Source of the DNA: DATARH01 sp036268425
GTDB lineage: Bacteria > Pseudomonadota > Alphaproteobacteria > ATCC43930 > CGMCC-115725
DNA length: 64,000 bases
Direction of reading: 5' to 3'
Assembly (NCBI GenBank): GCA_036268425.1
Contig: DATAUE010000130.1
Location: 48,373-112,372, forward strand
The position numbers were made by a program, and so were the translations under genes. Within the stretch, counting starts at the first letter, position 1. Every line of letters starts with the position of its first letter. Below the pieces are notes generated by a model, which saw nothing but the letters and a program-made list of their open reading frames with translations, was not told where the DNA came from and made no database searches. Positions 8,866 to 16,520 of the stretch are shown one piece after another.

Positions 8866-8915
8866 GAACGAGGTATTCCATCAAGTTGCAACAGGGTGAC
8901 GGATTTGCCGCGGGT

Positions 8916-9599
8916 TCATGGCGCCGCGAGGGACGGCTGGAGACGGCGCAACCCCTCGAACATGTGCACCATGAATGCGGTGGCGAGCACCGGTGCGATC
9001 AGATTGACCAGAGGAACCGTAAACAACGCGGCAATAATGACCCCGCCAAAAAATACCCGCCCAGCGAAACGCTGCCGCGCCGCCCGCGCCGTTTTCAGAT
9101 CAAGCCGTCGCAAGGCAACCACCTCGAAATACTCGCGCCCCAAAAGGTATCCGTTCAGCCCAAGAAAAACAAAAAAATTTACCCCCGGCAGCAACGCGTA
9201 TATCGGAAGTGCCAATAGGTTCAGCCCAATGGTCAGGCTCATCAGTCGTATCGTCGCTATTATCGTTTCTGAAAGCGGCGTCTGACGGGCGGGTCCGCGA
9301 CCGGGATAATCCATCGATTCGATAGAATCGGCGACACGGCCGAGAAAAAATCCCATGACCATTGTCGCGACCGCCGGGAACAGCAGCCAGGACAATGCCA
9401 GCACCGCAAGCGCGCCGAACAGGTCGACCAGCCAGTCGAGCGGCCGCCATCCGAAAAGGCTGGTGTGATATAGCGCGAAAGCGACGGCCAGCCACGACAC
9501 GGCAAAGCTGGCAACCGACAACACCAGCCCAAGTCCGACGATGCGACGCAAGCTTGGCGTGAACAATTCAACGACGGCGCGGAACAGGGCGAACACCAT
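8916..9599 (-). CDS. EI24/CysZ-like membrane protein
   Basis: A 227-residue integral membrane protein of the EI24 domain family, which includes the sulfate permease CysZ. It begins MVFALFRAVVELFTPSLRR; several long hydrophobic segments follow (VGLGLVLSVASFAVSWLAV, LFGALAVLALSWLLFPAVA, LTIGLNLLALPIYALLPGV, and one near the C-terminus). The family-typical NGYLLGREYFEVVALRR is present between the last helices. ATG 9599 is chosen over an upstream in-frame start because it fits the family N-terminus. No sulfur-assimilation genes are nearby, so sulfate transport should not be assumed. It is divergent from the PfkB kinase gene and upstream of bactofilin on the same strand. Confidence 0.82.
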   Translation of the reverse strand: MVFALFRAVVELFTPSLRRIVGLGLVLSVASFAVSWLAVAFALYHTSLFGWRPLDWLVDLFGALAVLALSWLLFPAVATMVMGFFLGRVADSIESMDYPGRGPARQTPLSETIIATIRLMSLTIGLNLLALPIYALLPGVNFFVFLGLNGYLLGREYFEVVALRRLDLKTARAARQRFAGRVFFGGVIIAALFTVPLVNLIAPVLATAFMVHMFEGLRRLQPSLAAP

Positions 9600-9805
9600 G
9601 ATGGGCTGCCTTGTACGTGACCCGATGCGACGAGCCAATCGCGGCGTGCCGCAGAACCCCCTCTGCGATCCGGTTTTCGGCTGCCCGGTTTCGGCTGCGG
9701 TCTGGGTCGCCCGATGCCCAAGCTCCTTTGCCCTACGGCTTGTGGCGACAAAGAATGCCCCTATACTCCGCCGCCTTCCCGTTCAGGCAATTCCGAGGCT
9801 CTCTA

Positions 9806-10801
9806 ATGAATTCCGCTGCCATCGACGTTGTCGGCATCGGCAATGCAATCGTCGACGTCATCGCTCGCGCCGATGAGCGGTTTCTCGATGCCGAGGGATT
9901 TACCAAAGGCGCGATGACATTGATCGATGACGGCCGGGCCGACGCACTGTACCAGAAGATGGGAGCGGGCATCGAAAGCTCCGGCGGCTCGGCCGGCAAT
10001 ACGATGGCGGGCATAGCATCGCTCGGCGGTAGGGGAGCTTATATCGGCAAGGTACGCGATGATCTGCTGGGCGATGTGTTCCGCCACGATATGACGGCGA
10101 TGGGGGTCACGTTCGACACTCCGGCCGCTGCCGCTGGCGCAGGCACCGCGCGCTGCCTGATCCTGGTGACCGGCGACGGACAGCGCACGATGTGCACCTA
10201 TCTCGGTGCCTGTGTCGATCTCGGGCCGGAGGATATCGACACCGTGGTGATCGGCAGCGCCAAAATTACCTATCTCGAAGGCTATCTGTTCGACCCGCCG
10301 CGTGCTCAGGCGGCGTTCCGCGCCGCGGCCGCGGCGGCGCACCAGGCCGGGCGCCAAGTGGCGCTGAGCCTGTCCGACCCGTTTTGCGTCGGCCGGCACC
10401 GCGACGCCTTCCGTCAACTGGTCGCTGGCGACATCGACATTCTGTTCGCCAATGAGGCCGAAATCTGCTCGCTCTACGAAACCAAGGATTTCGATCAGGC
10501 GGCAGCGGCCGTGCGTGGCGATGTCGCGGTCGCGGCATTGACCCGCAGCGCCGAGGGCAGCGTCATTGTCGCCGGCAGGGACACGCACAAGGTCGCCGCC
10601 GCGCCGGTCGCGCGCGTTGTCGACACCACCGGCGCCGGCGACCTTTATGCCGCGGGCTTTCTCTACGGCTTGACGCAAGGCCTGCCGCTTCCCAAGTGCG
10701 GGGCGATCGGCAGCGTCTGCGCCGCCGAAATTATCAGCCATGTCGGCGCGCGGCCGGAGGCTGCGCTTCACGAACTTGTCGCGGCGGCAGGCGTAATCTA
10801 A
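9806..10801 (+). CDS. PfkB-family kinase, adenosine kinase-like
   Basis: A 331-residue ribokinase/PfkB-fold kinase. The N-terminus has the family opening VVGIGNAIVDVIA, a substrate region GGSAGNTMAGIASLGG, and the C-terminal anion-hole and catalytic-base motif DTTGAGDLYAAGF. The overall pattern (short lid, SSGGSAGNT, GAYIGKVRDD) resembles proteobacterial adenosine kinase-like proteins, which would phosphorylate adenosine or another nucleoside/sugar. ATG 9806 follows a GAGG-like sequence and begins the conserved domain directly. It lies 35 bp upstream of typA on the same strand and may be co-transcribed. The exact substrate cannot be fixed from sequence. Confidence 0.85.
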   Translation: MNSAAIDVVGIGNAIVDVIARADERFLDAEGFTKGAMTLIDDGRADALYQKMGAGIESSGGSAGNTMAGIASLGGRGAYIGKVRDDLLGDVFRHDMTAMGVTFDTPAAAAGAGTARCLILVTGDGQRTMCTYLGACVDLGPEDIDTVVIGSAKITYLEGYLFDPPRAQAAFRAAAAAAHQAGRQVALSLSDPFCVGRHRDAFRQLVAGDIDILFANEAEICSLYETKDFDQAAAAVRGDVAVAALTRSAEGSVIVAGRDTHKVAAAPVARVVDTTGAGDLYAAGFLYGLTQGLPLPKCGAIGSVCAAEIISHVGARPEAALHELVAAAGVI

Positions 10802-10836
10802 GCCTCCCGCCGTTCGGCGCTTTGCATCAGGGTCTT

Positions 10837-12660
10837 ATGGAAATCCGCAATATCGCGATCATCGCGCACGTCGATCATGGCAAGACCACCCTTGTCGACC
10901 AGTTGCTGCGCCAGAGCGGTGCGTTTCGGGCCAACCAGCAGGTAGCCGAGCGAGCGCTCGATTCGAACGAGCTGGAGCGCGAACGCGGCATCACGATCCT
11001 TGCCAAATGCACCTCGGTGGTATGGCGCGATATCTGCGTCAACATCGTCGACACTCCCGGCCATTCCGATTTCGGCGGCGAGGTCGAGCGTATCCTCAGC
11101 ATGGTCGACGGTGTGCTGGTGCTGGTCGATGCGGCCGAAGGACCGATGCCGCAGACCAAGTTCGTCGTCGCCAAGGCTCTGGCGCGCGGCCTTAAGCCGA
11201 TCGTCGTGATTAATAAGGTCGATCGTCCCGACGCCCGGGTCGGCGAAGTCCACAATGAAATCTTCGACCTGTTCGCGCTGCTCGACGCCAGTGAGGCCCA
11301 GCTCGATTTCCCGACGCTGTTCGCCTCCGGGCGCGATGGCTGGGCGGTCGCCGATCTTGACGCGCCGCGCAAGGATCTGTCGCCGCTGTTCGATCTGATC
11401 GTGTCGCACGTCGCCCCTCCGGAAGCCGATGAGGATGCGCCGTTCGCGATGCTGGCGACGACGCTCGACTATGACCCGTTTCTCGGGCGTGTGTTGACCG
11501 GCCGCATCCATTCCGGCGTCGCGCGCATCAACATGCCGGTCAAGTCGTTGAGCCGTGACGGTCGCGCAATCGAGCAGGCACGGCTGACCAAGCTGCTGGC
11601 GTTTCGCGGCCTTGACCGGCGGCCGATCGAGGAAGCCCGTGCCGGCGACATCATTGCGATCGCCGGGCTGGCCCAGACTACGGTTGCCGACACGATCTGC
11701 GCTCCGGAGGTGACGGTGGCGCTGCCCTCCGATCCGATCGACCCGCCGACCCTGGCGATGACGTTTTCTGTCAACGACAGTCCCCTCGCCGGACGCGACG
11801 GCTCGAAAGTGACCTCGCGCATGATTGCCGAGCGGCTGTTCCGTGAATCCGAGGGCAATGTCGCGATCCGGGTGCAGGAAAACGCCAAGAAGGATGCCGT
11901 CGAAGTCTCGGGCCGCGGCGAGTTGCAGCTTGGCGTCTTGATCGAGCAGATGCGACGCGAAGGGTTCGAACTGTCGATCTCACGGCCGCGTGTGCTGCTG
12001 CGCACCGATCCGGTCAGCGGCCAGCGGCTCGAGCCGATCGAGGAAGTCTTTGTCGACGTGGACGAAGAATTTGCCGGTGTCGTCGTCGACAAGATGAGCC
12101 GCCGCAAGGCGGAGATGCAGGAGATGCGCCCCTCGGGCGGCGGAAAACTGCGTCTGACCTTTCTGGTGCCGACGCGCGGCCTGATCGGCTATCACGGCGA
12201 ATTCCTAACCGACACGCGCGGTAGTGGCATTATGAGCCGGCTGTTTCACGGCTATGCTCCCTACAAGGGCGCGGTTGAGGGCCGCATCAACGGTGTCCTG
12301 ATCTCGACGGCGCCGGGTGCGGCGGTTGCTTATGCCATATGGAACCTCGAAGAGCGTGGTTCGATGTTCGTGTCGCCGGGTGACGCGGTTTATCCCGGCA
12401 TGGTCGTCGGCGCCCACAGCCGCGGCAACGACCTCGAAGTCAATCCGGTCAAGGGCAAGCAGCTGACCAATATCCGTACCACCTCGAAGGATGAAGCGGT
12501 GCGGCTGACCCCGCCGATCCAGATGAGCCTCGAAGAGGCGATTGCCTATATCGAGGACGACGAACTGGTCGAGGTCACGCCAAAGGCGATCCGCCTGCGC
12601 AAGCGCCTGCTCGACAGCAACGACCGCAAGCGCGCGAGCCGCGCCGCCGCTGCCGAGTAG
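10837..12660 (+). CDS. typA: Translational GTPase TypA/BipA
   Basis: A 607-residue ribosome-binding GTPase. The G domain begins at residue 1 (MEIRNIAIIAHVDHGKTT, the P-loop), followed by ERERGITI (switch I), DTPGHSDFGGEV (G3) and NKVDRPDA (G4). EF-G-like domains II, III and V follow, and the C-terminal BipA-specific region includes PTRGLIGYHGEF and the glycine-rich SRGNDLEVNP. TypA helps 50S subunit assembly and translation under stress or cold. ATG 10837 starts the G domain with no spare residues. The last codons and the stop lie in a 36-bp tandem duplication. Confidence 0.96.
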   Translation: MEIRNIAIIAHVDHGKTTLVDQLLRQSGAFRANQQVAERALDSNELERERGITILAKCTSVVWRDICVNIVDTPGHSDFGGEVERILSMVDGVLVLVDAAEGPMPQTKFVVAKALARGLKPIVVINKVDRPDARVGEVHNEIFDLFALLDASEAQLDFPTLFASGRDGWAVADLDAPRKDLSPLFDLIVSHVAPPEADEDAPFAMLATTLDYDPFLGRVLTGRIHSGVARINMPVKSLSRDGRAIEQARLTKLLAFRGLDRRPIEEARAGDIIAIAGLAQTTVADTICAPEVTVALPSDPIDPPTLAMTFSVNDSPLAGRDGSKVTSRMIAERLFRESEGNVAIRVQENAKKDAVEVSGRGELQLGVLIEQMRREGFELSISRPRVLLRTDPVSGQRLEPIEEVFVDVDEEFAGVVVDKMSRRKAEMQEMRPSGGGKLRLTFLVPTRGLIGYHGEFLTDTRGSGIMSRLFHGYAPYKGAVEGRINGVLISTAPGAAVAYAIWNLEERGSMFVSPGDAVYPGMVVGAHSRGNDLEVNPVKGKQLTNIRTTSKDEAVRLTPPIQMSLEEAIAYIEDDELVEVTPKAIRLRKRLLDSNDRKRASRAAAAE

Positions 12661-12699
12661 CGGCAGCGCGCGAGCCGCGCCGCCGCTGCCGAGTAGCGG
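12629..12699 (+). repeat. 36-bp tandem duplication across the typA stop codon
   Basis: The 35-base unit AGCGCGCGAGCCGCGCCG...GAGTAGCGG occurs at 12629-12663 and again, without mismatch, at 12665-12699 with one base between. Because the period is 36, the second copy is in frame with typA: past the TAG the reading would be RQRASRAAAAE and then a second TAG. Perfect identity implies a recent slippage event. Confidence 0.95.
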
Positions 12700-12712
12700 T
12701 TCTTAGGGCCGC

Positions 12713-13339
12713 TTACCGGTAAAACTGTACCTTGGCTTCGCGGAACCACACGGTGTTGGGCGGCGAAGCTGAAATCGGGCCGTTGATGCCGAATACGGCA
12801 AGTTGAAAACTGTCGCCGGGCTTGACCGAGGGTGTGAGTACGACACGGTTCGGCATGTTGAAGCCCTGGATGGCGGCCGGGCTCGGGCGGCCGGCGGTGC
12901 GGGGCAATTCGCCATTGACCCAGATTTCGCCGTAATCGTCGACGTTGGCGTGAAAAACGGCGCCGGCGCCGGTCGGGTCGAAATCACCAATCCGCGCCGG
13001 AATGGTCAGCCGGGCGCGGAACCACAGAAAGGATACATGCCCGCCGCCGCGCTTGGCGCCGAGTTCAGTGGCCGGCACCTTTTGCCAATCGTTATCGTTG
13101 TAGTCGGTGCCGCCGGCATGCGGGTCGATGTCGTAAGTCGATTTGTATTCCGGCATTGCGTCGGGCAGCGGCTTGCGCTCAACGATCTTTGCTTCTCGTA
13201 CCGTCCAAACTGCGCCCATCAGCGCCGAGCCTTCGGTGGTCATCAGGTCGACGGTGCATAGCGGGGGTGTCGAGGGGGCGACGCGCGGCGGCGGCGTCAA
13301 CAAGGGATGCGGCGGGCCGGGCGGTGGTGTGTCGGGCAT
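12713..13339 (-). CDS. Stand-alone beta-sandwich domain related to SMP-30/gluconolactonase N-terminal module
   Basis: A 208-residue protein starting at ATG 13339, which follows GGAG eight bases upstream. The first 25 residues are proline-rich. The rest resembles, from memory of the family, the accessory domain found at the front of some SMP-30/gluconolactonase proteins: AKIVERKPLP, a YDIDPHAG segment, DWQKVPATEL, FLWFRARLTIP, an acidic FHANVDDYGEIWVNGELPR typical of galactose-binding jelly rolls, GFNMPNRVVL and QLAVFGINGPIS. No gluconolactonase propeller follows, so the protein is only this module. A carbohydrate- or lactone-binding role is inference. There is no signal peptide. Confidence 0.6.
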   Translation of the reverse strand: MPDTPPPGPPHPLLTPPPRVAPSTPPLCTVDLMTTEGSALMGAVWTVREAKIVERKPLPDAMPEYKSTYDIDPHAGGTDYNDNDWQKVPATELGAKRGGGHVSFLWFRARLTIPARIGDFDPTGAGAVFHANVDDYGEIWVNGELPRTAGRPSPAAIQGFNMPNRVVLTPSVKPGDSFQLAVFGINGPISASPPNTVWFREAKVQFYR

Positions 13340-13560
13340 GGCGATGTCTCCGGAGTTCAACCTAACGTTCAAGGATGTACACGCACGGATGCTTTCCGGC
13401 CATAACGCGATCGCCGACCAGGGTTCCTGCCGCCACAAAAGCATCGCTTTCGGGTGCTGGTATGATCGATGATTCTGTATCCTGAAGAAGCGGGCTTTTG
13501 GAAGAGGAGCTTGAGAGGACTGGCCTAAGACGGTGGGGCTAGCTTTCGCGGAACGGTCGA

Positions 13561-14964
13561 ATGCGGGGTAGCGTGGCGGACGAGGACAGTTTTACCGGGC
13601 GCGTCAGGCGGTATGCGCGGGTAAGCAGCGCAATGGGTGGACTGGCGGCACGGCTGGCGGGCGAGCGCTATCTCGGTATGCCGATCAATCGCGAGCGGCA
13701 CGCCGCCGATCTGAAAGCGGCGCTTGGCGGCATCAAGGGGCCGTTGATGAAGGTGGCGCAACTGCTCGCCACGATCCCCGATGCGCTGCCCGAGGAATAT
13801 GTGCGAGAGCTTTTGCAGCTCCAGTCGAACGCGCCGGCGATGGGTTGGCCGTTTGTCCGCCGCCGCATGATGGGTGAACTCGGCGCCGACTGGCAGCGCC
13901 GGTTCGCCAGCTTCGAGCATGAAGCATCGCGCGCCGCGTCATTGGGGCAGGTGCATCGCGCCGTGTCGCTCGACGGGACGATGCTCGCCTGCAAGCTGCA
14001 ATATCCGGACATGTCGTCGGCGGTCGAAGCCGATTTGCGCCAGCTCAAGCTGGCGATGGGGTTGTACGAACGCTACGACCGCAGCGTCGCCACCGCCGAT
14101 ATCCATGCCGAGATCTCCGATCGATTGCGCGAAGAACTCGATTATCAGCGCGAGGCAGCGCATATGCGCCTTTACCGCGCCATCTTGAAAGACGAGCGGG
14201 GTGTCGCCGTGCCGCGGCCGCTCGGCGATTTGTCGTCGCGCCGCCTGCTGACCATGACATGGCTCGATGGCGGCCCGATCCTCGATATTGCCAAGGCGCC
14301 GCTCGCAGTGCGCAACGAGATCGCGTTGCGCATGTTCCGCATCTGGTATGTTCCCTTTTATTATTACGGCGTGATCCACGGTGACCCGCATCTCGGCAAC
14401 TACACCGTGGCACCCGACCACACCGTCAATCTGCTCGATTTCGGCTGCATCCGGGTGTTCCCGGCGAGTTTCGTCAAAGGTGTCATCGACCTTTATCACG
14501 CGCTGCAGCGCAACGACACGGAGCTGGCGGTCGAGGCGTACCGCAGCTGGGGGTTCGGCAACCTGTCGCACGAGATGATCGCAGTCCTGAACCGCTGGGC
14601 CGGGTTTGTCTATGGGCCGCTGCTCGATGACCGGGCGAGAATGATCCAGGAAAAGGCGCTCAGCGGGAGCAATAAAGATAGCGGCAATAAAGATGGCCGC
14701 TCGATCGTTGACAGTGTGCACAGCGATATCCGCCGGCTTGGCGGCATCGCGCCGCCGCGTGCCTTTGTGTTTATGGACCGCGCGGCGGTGGGGCTCGGTT
14801 CCGTGTTTTTGCACTTGCAGGCCAAGGTCAACTGGTATCGGCTGTTTCACGAGTTGATCGATGATTTTGACGAATCAGTGCTCGCAGAACGCCAGCGCGT
14901 CGCGCTGCAGGAGGCCGGCGTTCCGGCGCCGAACGAAGAGGCAGGCGCACGCGCCGGAACTTAG
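13561..14964 (+). CDS. ABC1/UbiB-family atypical kinase
   Basis: A 467-residue ABC1/ADCK/UbiB protein. It shows the N-terminal KxGQ-type helix in altered form (GPLMKVAQLLATIPDALPEEY), an alanine-rich loop region, a YPDM segment with the ATP-contacting lysine (ACKLQYPDM), EELDYQREAAHM, the catalytic HGDPHLGN and metal-binding LDFGCIRVF. Members are weak ATPases needed for ubiquinone biosynthesis or lipid handling. In the KxGQ motif the glycine is alanine (KVAQ), the change known to alter nucleotide use in this family. A two-unit 15-bp duplication (NKDSG/NKDGR, 14671-14700) sits in a surface loop. No other ubi genes are adjacent, so it may not be the main UbiB. Confidence 0.85.
   Translation: MRGSVADEDSFTGRVRRYARVSSAMGGLAARLAGERYLGMPINRERHAADLKAALGGIKGPLMKVAQLLATIPDALPEEYVRELLQLQSNAPAMGWPFVRRRMMGELGADWQRRFASFEHEASRAASLGQVHRAVSLDGTMLACKLQYPDMSSAVEADLRQLKLAMGLYERYDRSVATADIHAEISDRLREELDYQREAAHMRLYRAILKDERGVAVPRPLGDLSSRRLLTMTWLDGGPILDIAKAPLAVRNEIALRMFRIWYVPFYYYGVIHGDPHLGNYTVAPDHTVNLLDFGCIRVFPASFVKGVIDLYHALQRNDTELAVEAYRSWGFGNLSHEMIAVLNRWAGFVYGPLLDDRARMIQEKALSGSNKDSGNKDGRSIVDSVHSDIRRLGGIAPPRAFVFMDRAAVGLGSVFLHLQAKVNWYRLFHELIDDFDESVLAERQRVALQEAGVPAPNEEAGARAGT
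14671..14700 (+). repeat. Two-copy 15-bp in-frame repeat in the ABC1 kinase
   Basis: AATAAAGAT recurs at 14671-14679 and 14686-14694, a period of 15 bases, encoding NKDSG then NKDGR. The codons AAT, AAA and GAT are AT-rich compared with the surrounding GC-rich gene, which makes the insert stand out. Confidence 0.7.
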
Positions 14965-15057
14965 CTGTAATATTTCTGTTCGAGGGTTACGGCGGCGAAT
15001 GCCCGATGGTTGCCGCCCCTTGCGTATTCGGTCATGGCGCAACGGTAGGACGACACG

Positions 15058-16404
15058 ATGAAAATCAAGCGGCTCAATCTTTACGCGATGGCTGTGACGG
15101 CGGCGATGATGTCGGCAGCGCTGGCGCAGGACGCGCCGGTCAAGACGGAAGCAACTGCGCCGCTGCCGCCCGCCGCTGCAACACCATCCCGGCCTGGTCA
15201 GCCGCAGGCCCAGGCGCCGCAAGCCCAGGCCCCGCAAGCCCAGGCCCCGCAAGCCCAGGCCCCGCAGGCGCCGGCAATGGCCACCGCGACAAAGCCGGCG
15301 GCACAAACCTACAGCCAGGAACAGCTCGACCAGCTCGTCGCGCCCGTTGCACTCTATCCGGACCAGCTTCTCGGCCAGATCCTGATGGCGGCGACCTATC
15401 CGCTCGAAATCGTCGAGGCGGATCGATGGGTGCATGATCCGGCCCATAAGTCGCTGCAGGGCGATGCGCTTGCGGCGGCGTTGAAGCCCACCGGCTGGGA
15501 TCCGAGCGTCATGTCGCTGGTGGCGTTTCATCAGTTGCTTGACGTGATGAACGACCGGATCGATTGGATGCGCGATCTGGGTACGGCGGTGGTCGCGCAA
15601 CGGGCCGAGGTGATGGCGGCGGTGCAGCGCCTGCGGCATCTCGCGATGGCCGCCGGCTCGCTCAAGGCCACGCCGCAATGTCATTGTACGGTTGCCGCCG
15701 AAGGCGACACCATTACGATCGCCGCCATTCAACCGGGGCCGGTCTGCATTCCGGCCTATAGCACGCGGGTCGTTTACGGGCATTGGCCGCATCCGGCTTA
15801 CCCGCCCGCGATATTCCCGGTGCCGATGGAGGCGAGCTTTGAGCCGGGCTTTTTCGTCGGCTTTTATCCCCCTGTCGATGTCGCTCTCTATGGTCCGCTT
15901 TGGGGGTGGGACAGGGTCGACTGGGGCGGTGGCCGCATCATCGTCGACGCCGACCGATACCGGCTTCTTGCCGCGCGGAATCCCGGGTTCGTGGGCGGCG
16001 TGTGGGTGCATGATTCCAGCCGGCGCGGTGCGGTCATCGGCCTCGCGAGCGCCGCTGCCGCAGTAGGCGTTCTGCGTGGGCACGAATTTGCCGCGGTTCA
16101 CGGCACTGGATTCGGCGCCGCGCACGCATTCCGTGGCCATTACGGGTTCCACGGCGCACGTTTCGCCCGAGCGCCCAGGTTTGGTGGACGCGGTGGGCCG
16201 CATTTCGCGATGGGTCGAGGCCATTTCGGTGGCGGCCATTTTGGCGGTGGCCACTTCGGCGGCGGCCACTTCGGTGGCGGCCATTTCGGCGGCGGTCATT
16301 TTGGCGGTGGTCATTTTGGCGGTGGCCACTTCGGCGGCGGTGGCCACATGCATTTCGCGATGGGCGGCGGCATGCATGGCGGCGGTGGTCACCACGGTCG
16401 CTGA
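15058..16404 (+). CDS. DUF3300 protein with Gly-His-rich tail
   Basis: A secreted 448-residue protein of the DUF3300 family. It has a signal peptide (cleavage near ALAQ-DAP), a Pro/Gln/Ala-rich spacer of QAQAP repeats, then the DUF3300 core starting LDQLVAPVALYPDQLLGQILMA and continuing through WDPSVMSLVAFHQLLDVMN, CHCTV and VCIPAYSTRVVYG. The C-terminal 110 residues are low-complexity Gly/His/Phe with eight GHFGG units and methionine-histidine clusters (HMHFAMGGGMHGGGGHH). Such tails may bind metal or stay disordered; the family function is unknown. A metal-chelating envelope role is only an inference from the His/Met content. The start at 15058 directly begins the signal peptide. Confidence 0.85.
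   Translation: MKIKRLNLYAMAVTAAMMSAALAQDAPVKTEATAPLPPAAATPSRPGQPQAQAPQAQAPQAQAPQAQAPQAPAMATATKPAAQTYSQEQLDQLVAPVALYPDQLLGQILMAATYPLEIVEADRWVHDPAHKSLQGDALAAALKPTGWDPSVMSLVAFHQLLDVMNDRIDWMRDLGTAVVAQRAEVMAAVQRLRHLAMAAGSLKATPQCHCTVAAEGDTITIAAIQPGPVCIPAYSTRVVYGHWPHPAYPPAIFPVPMEASFEPGFFVGFYPPVDVALYGPLWGWDRVDWGGGRIIVDADRYRLLAARNPGFVGGVWVHDSSRRGAVIGLASAAAAVGVLRGHEFAAVHGTGFGAAHAFRGHYGFHGARFARAPRFGGRGGPHFAMGRGHFGGGHFGGGHFGGGHFGGGHFGGGHFGGGHFGGGHFGGGGHMHFAMGGGMHGGGGHHGR
15211..15270 (+). repeat. Four 15-bp repeats encoding QAQAP
   Basis: Units at 15211-15225, 15226-15240, 15241-15255 and 15256-15270 follow CAGGCCCCGCAAGCC, the second and third being identical. They are in frame and form the spacer between the signal peptide and the DUF3300 core. 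Confidence 0.92.
16219..16338 (+). repeat. Eight 15-bp repeats encoding GHFGG
   Basis: Eight contiguous in-frame units run from 16219 to 16338, each GGC CAY TTY GGY GGY. Third-base changes between units show that the amino-acid sequence is kept while the DNA has drifted, so selection on the peptide is likely. They form most of the Gly-His tail of the DUF3300 protein. Confidence 0.95.
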
Positions 16405-16520
16405 GCGCGCACGCCAGGGTTAAACGCCATCAGGAATCGACGTTGGGGGCCTTGCGCGATTCAAGCTGAAAACTTCGGGAGCTTGGGTCTTGGCAGGGAG
16501 TTCTGGCTCGACGAATTGAT

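Noticed and set aside
16219..16338. Tandem GHFGG array considered as a CRISPR-like repeat array
   Set aside because: The units are contiguous without spacers, in frame, and code a low-complexity peptide.
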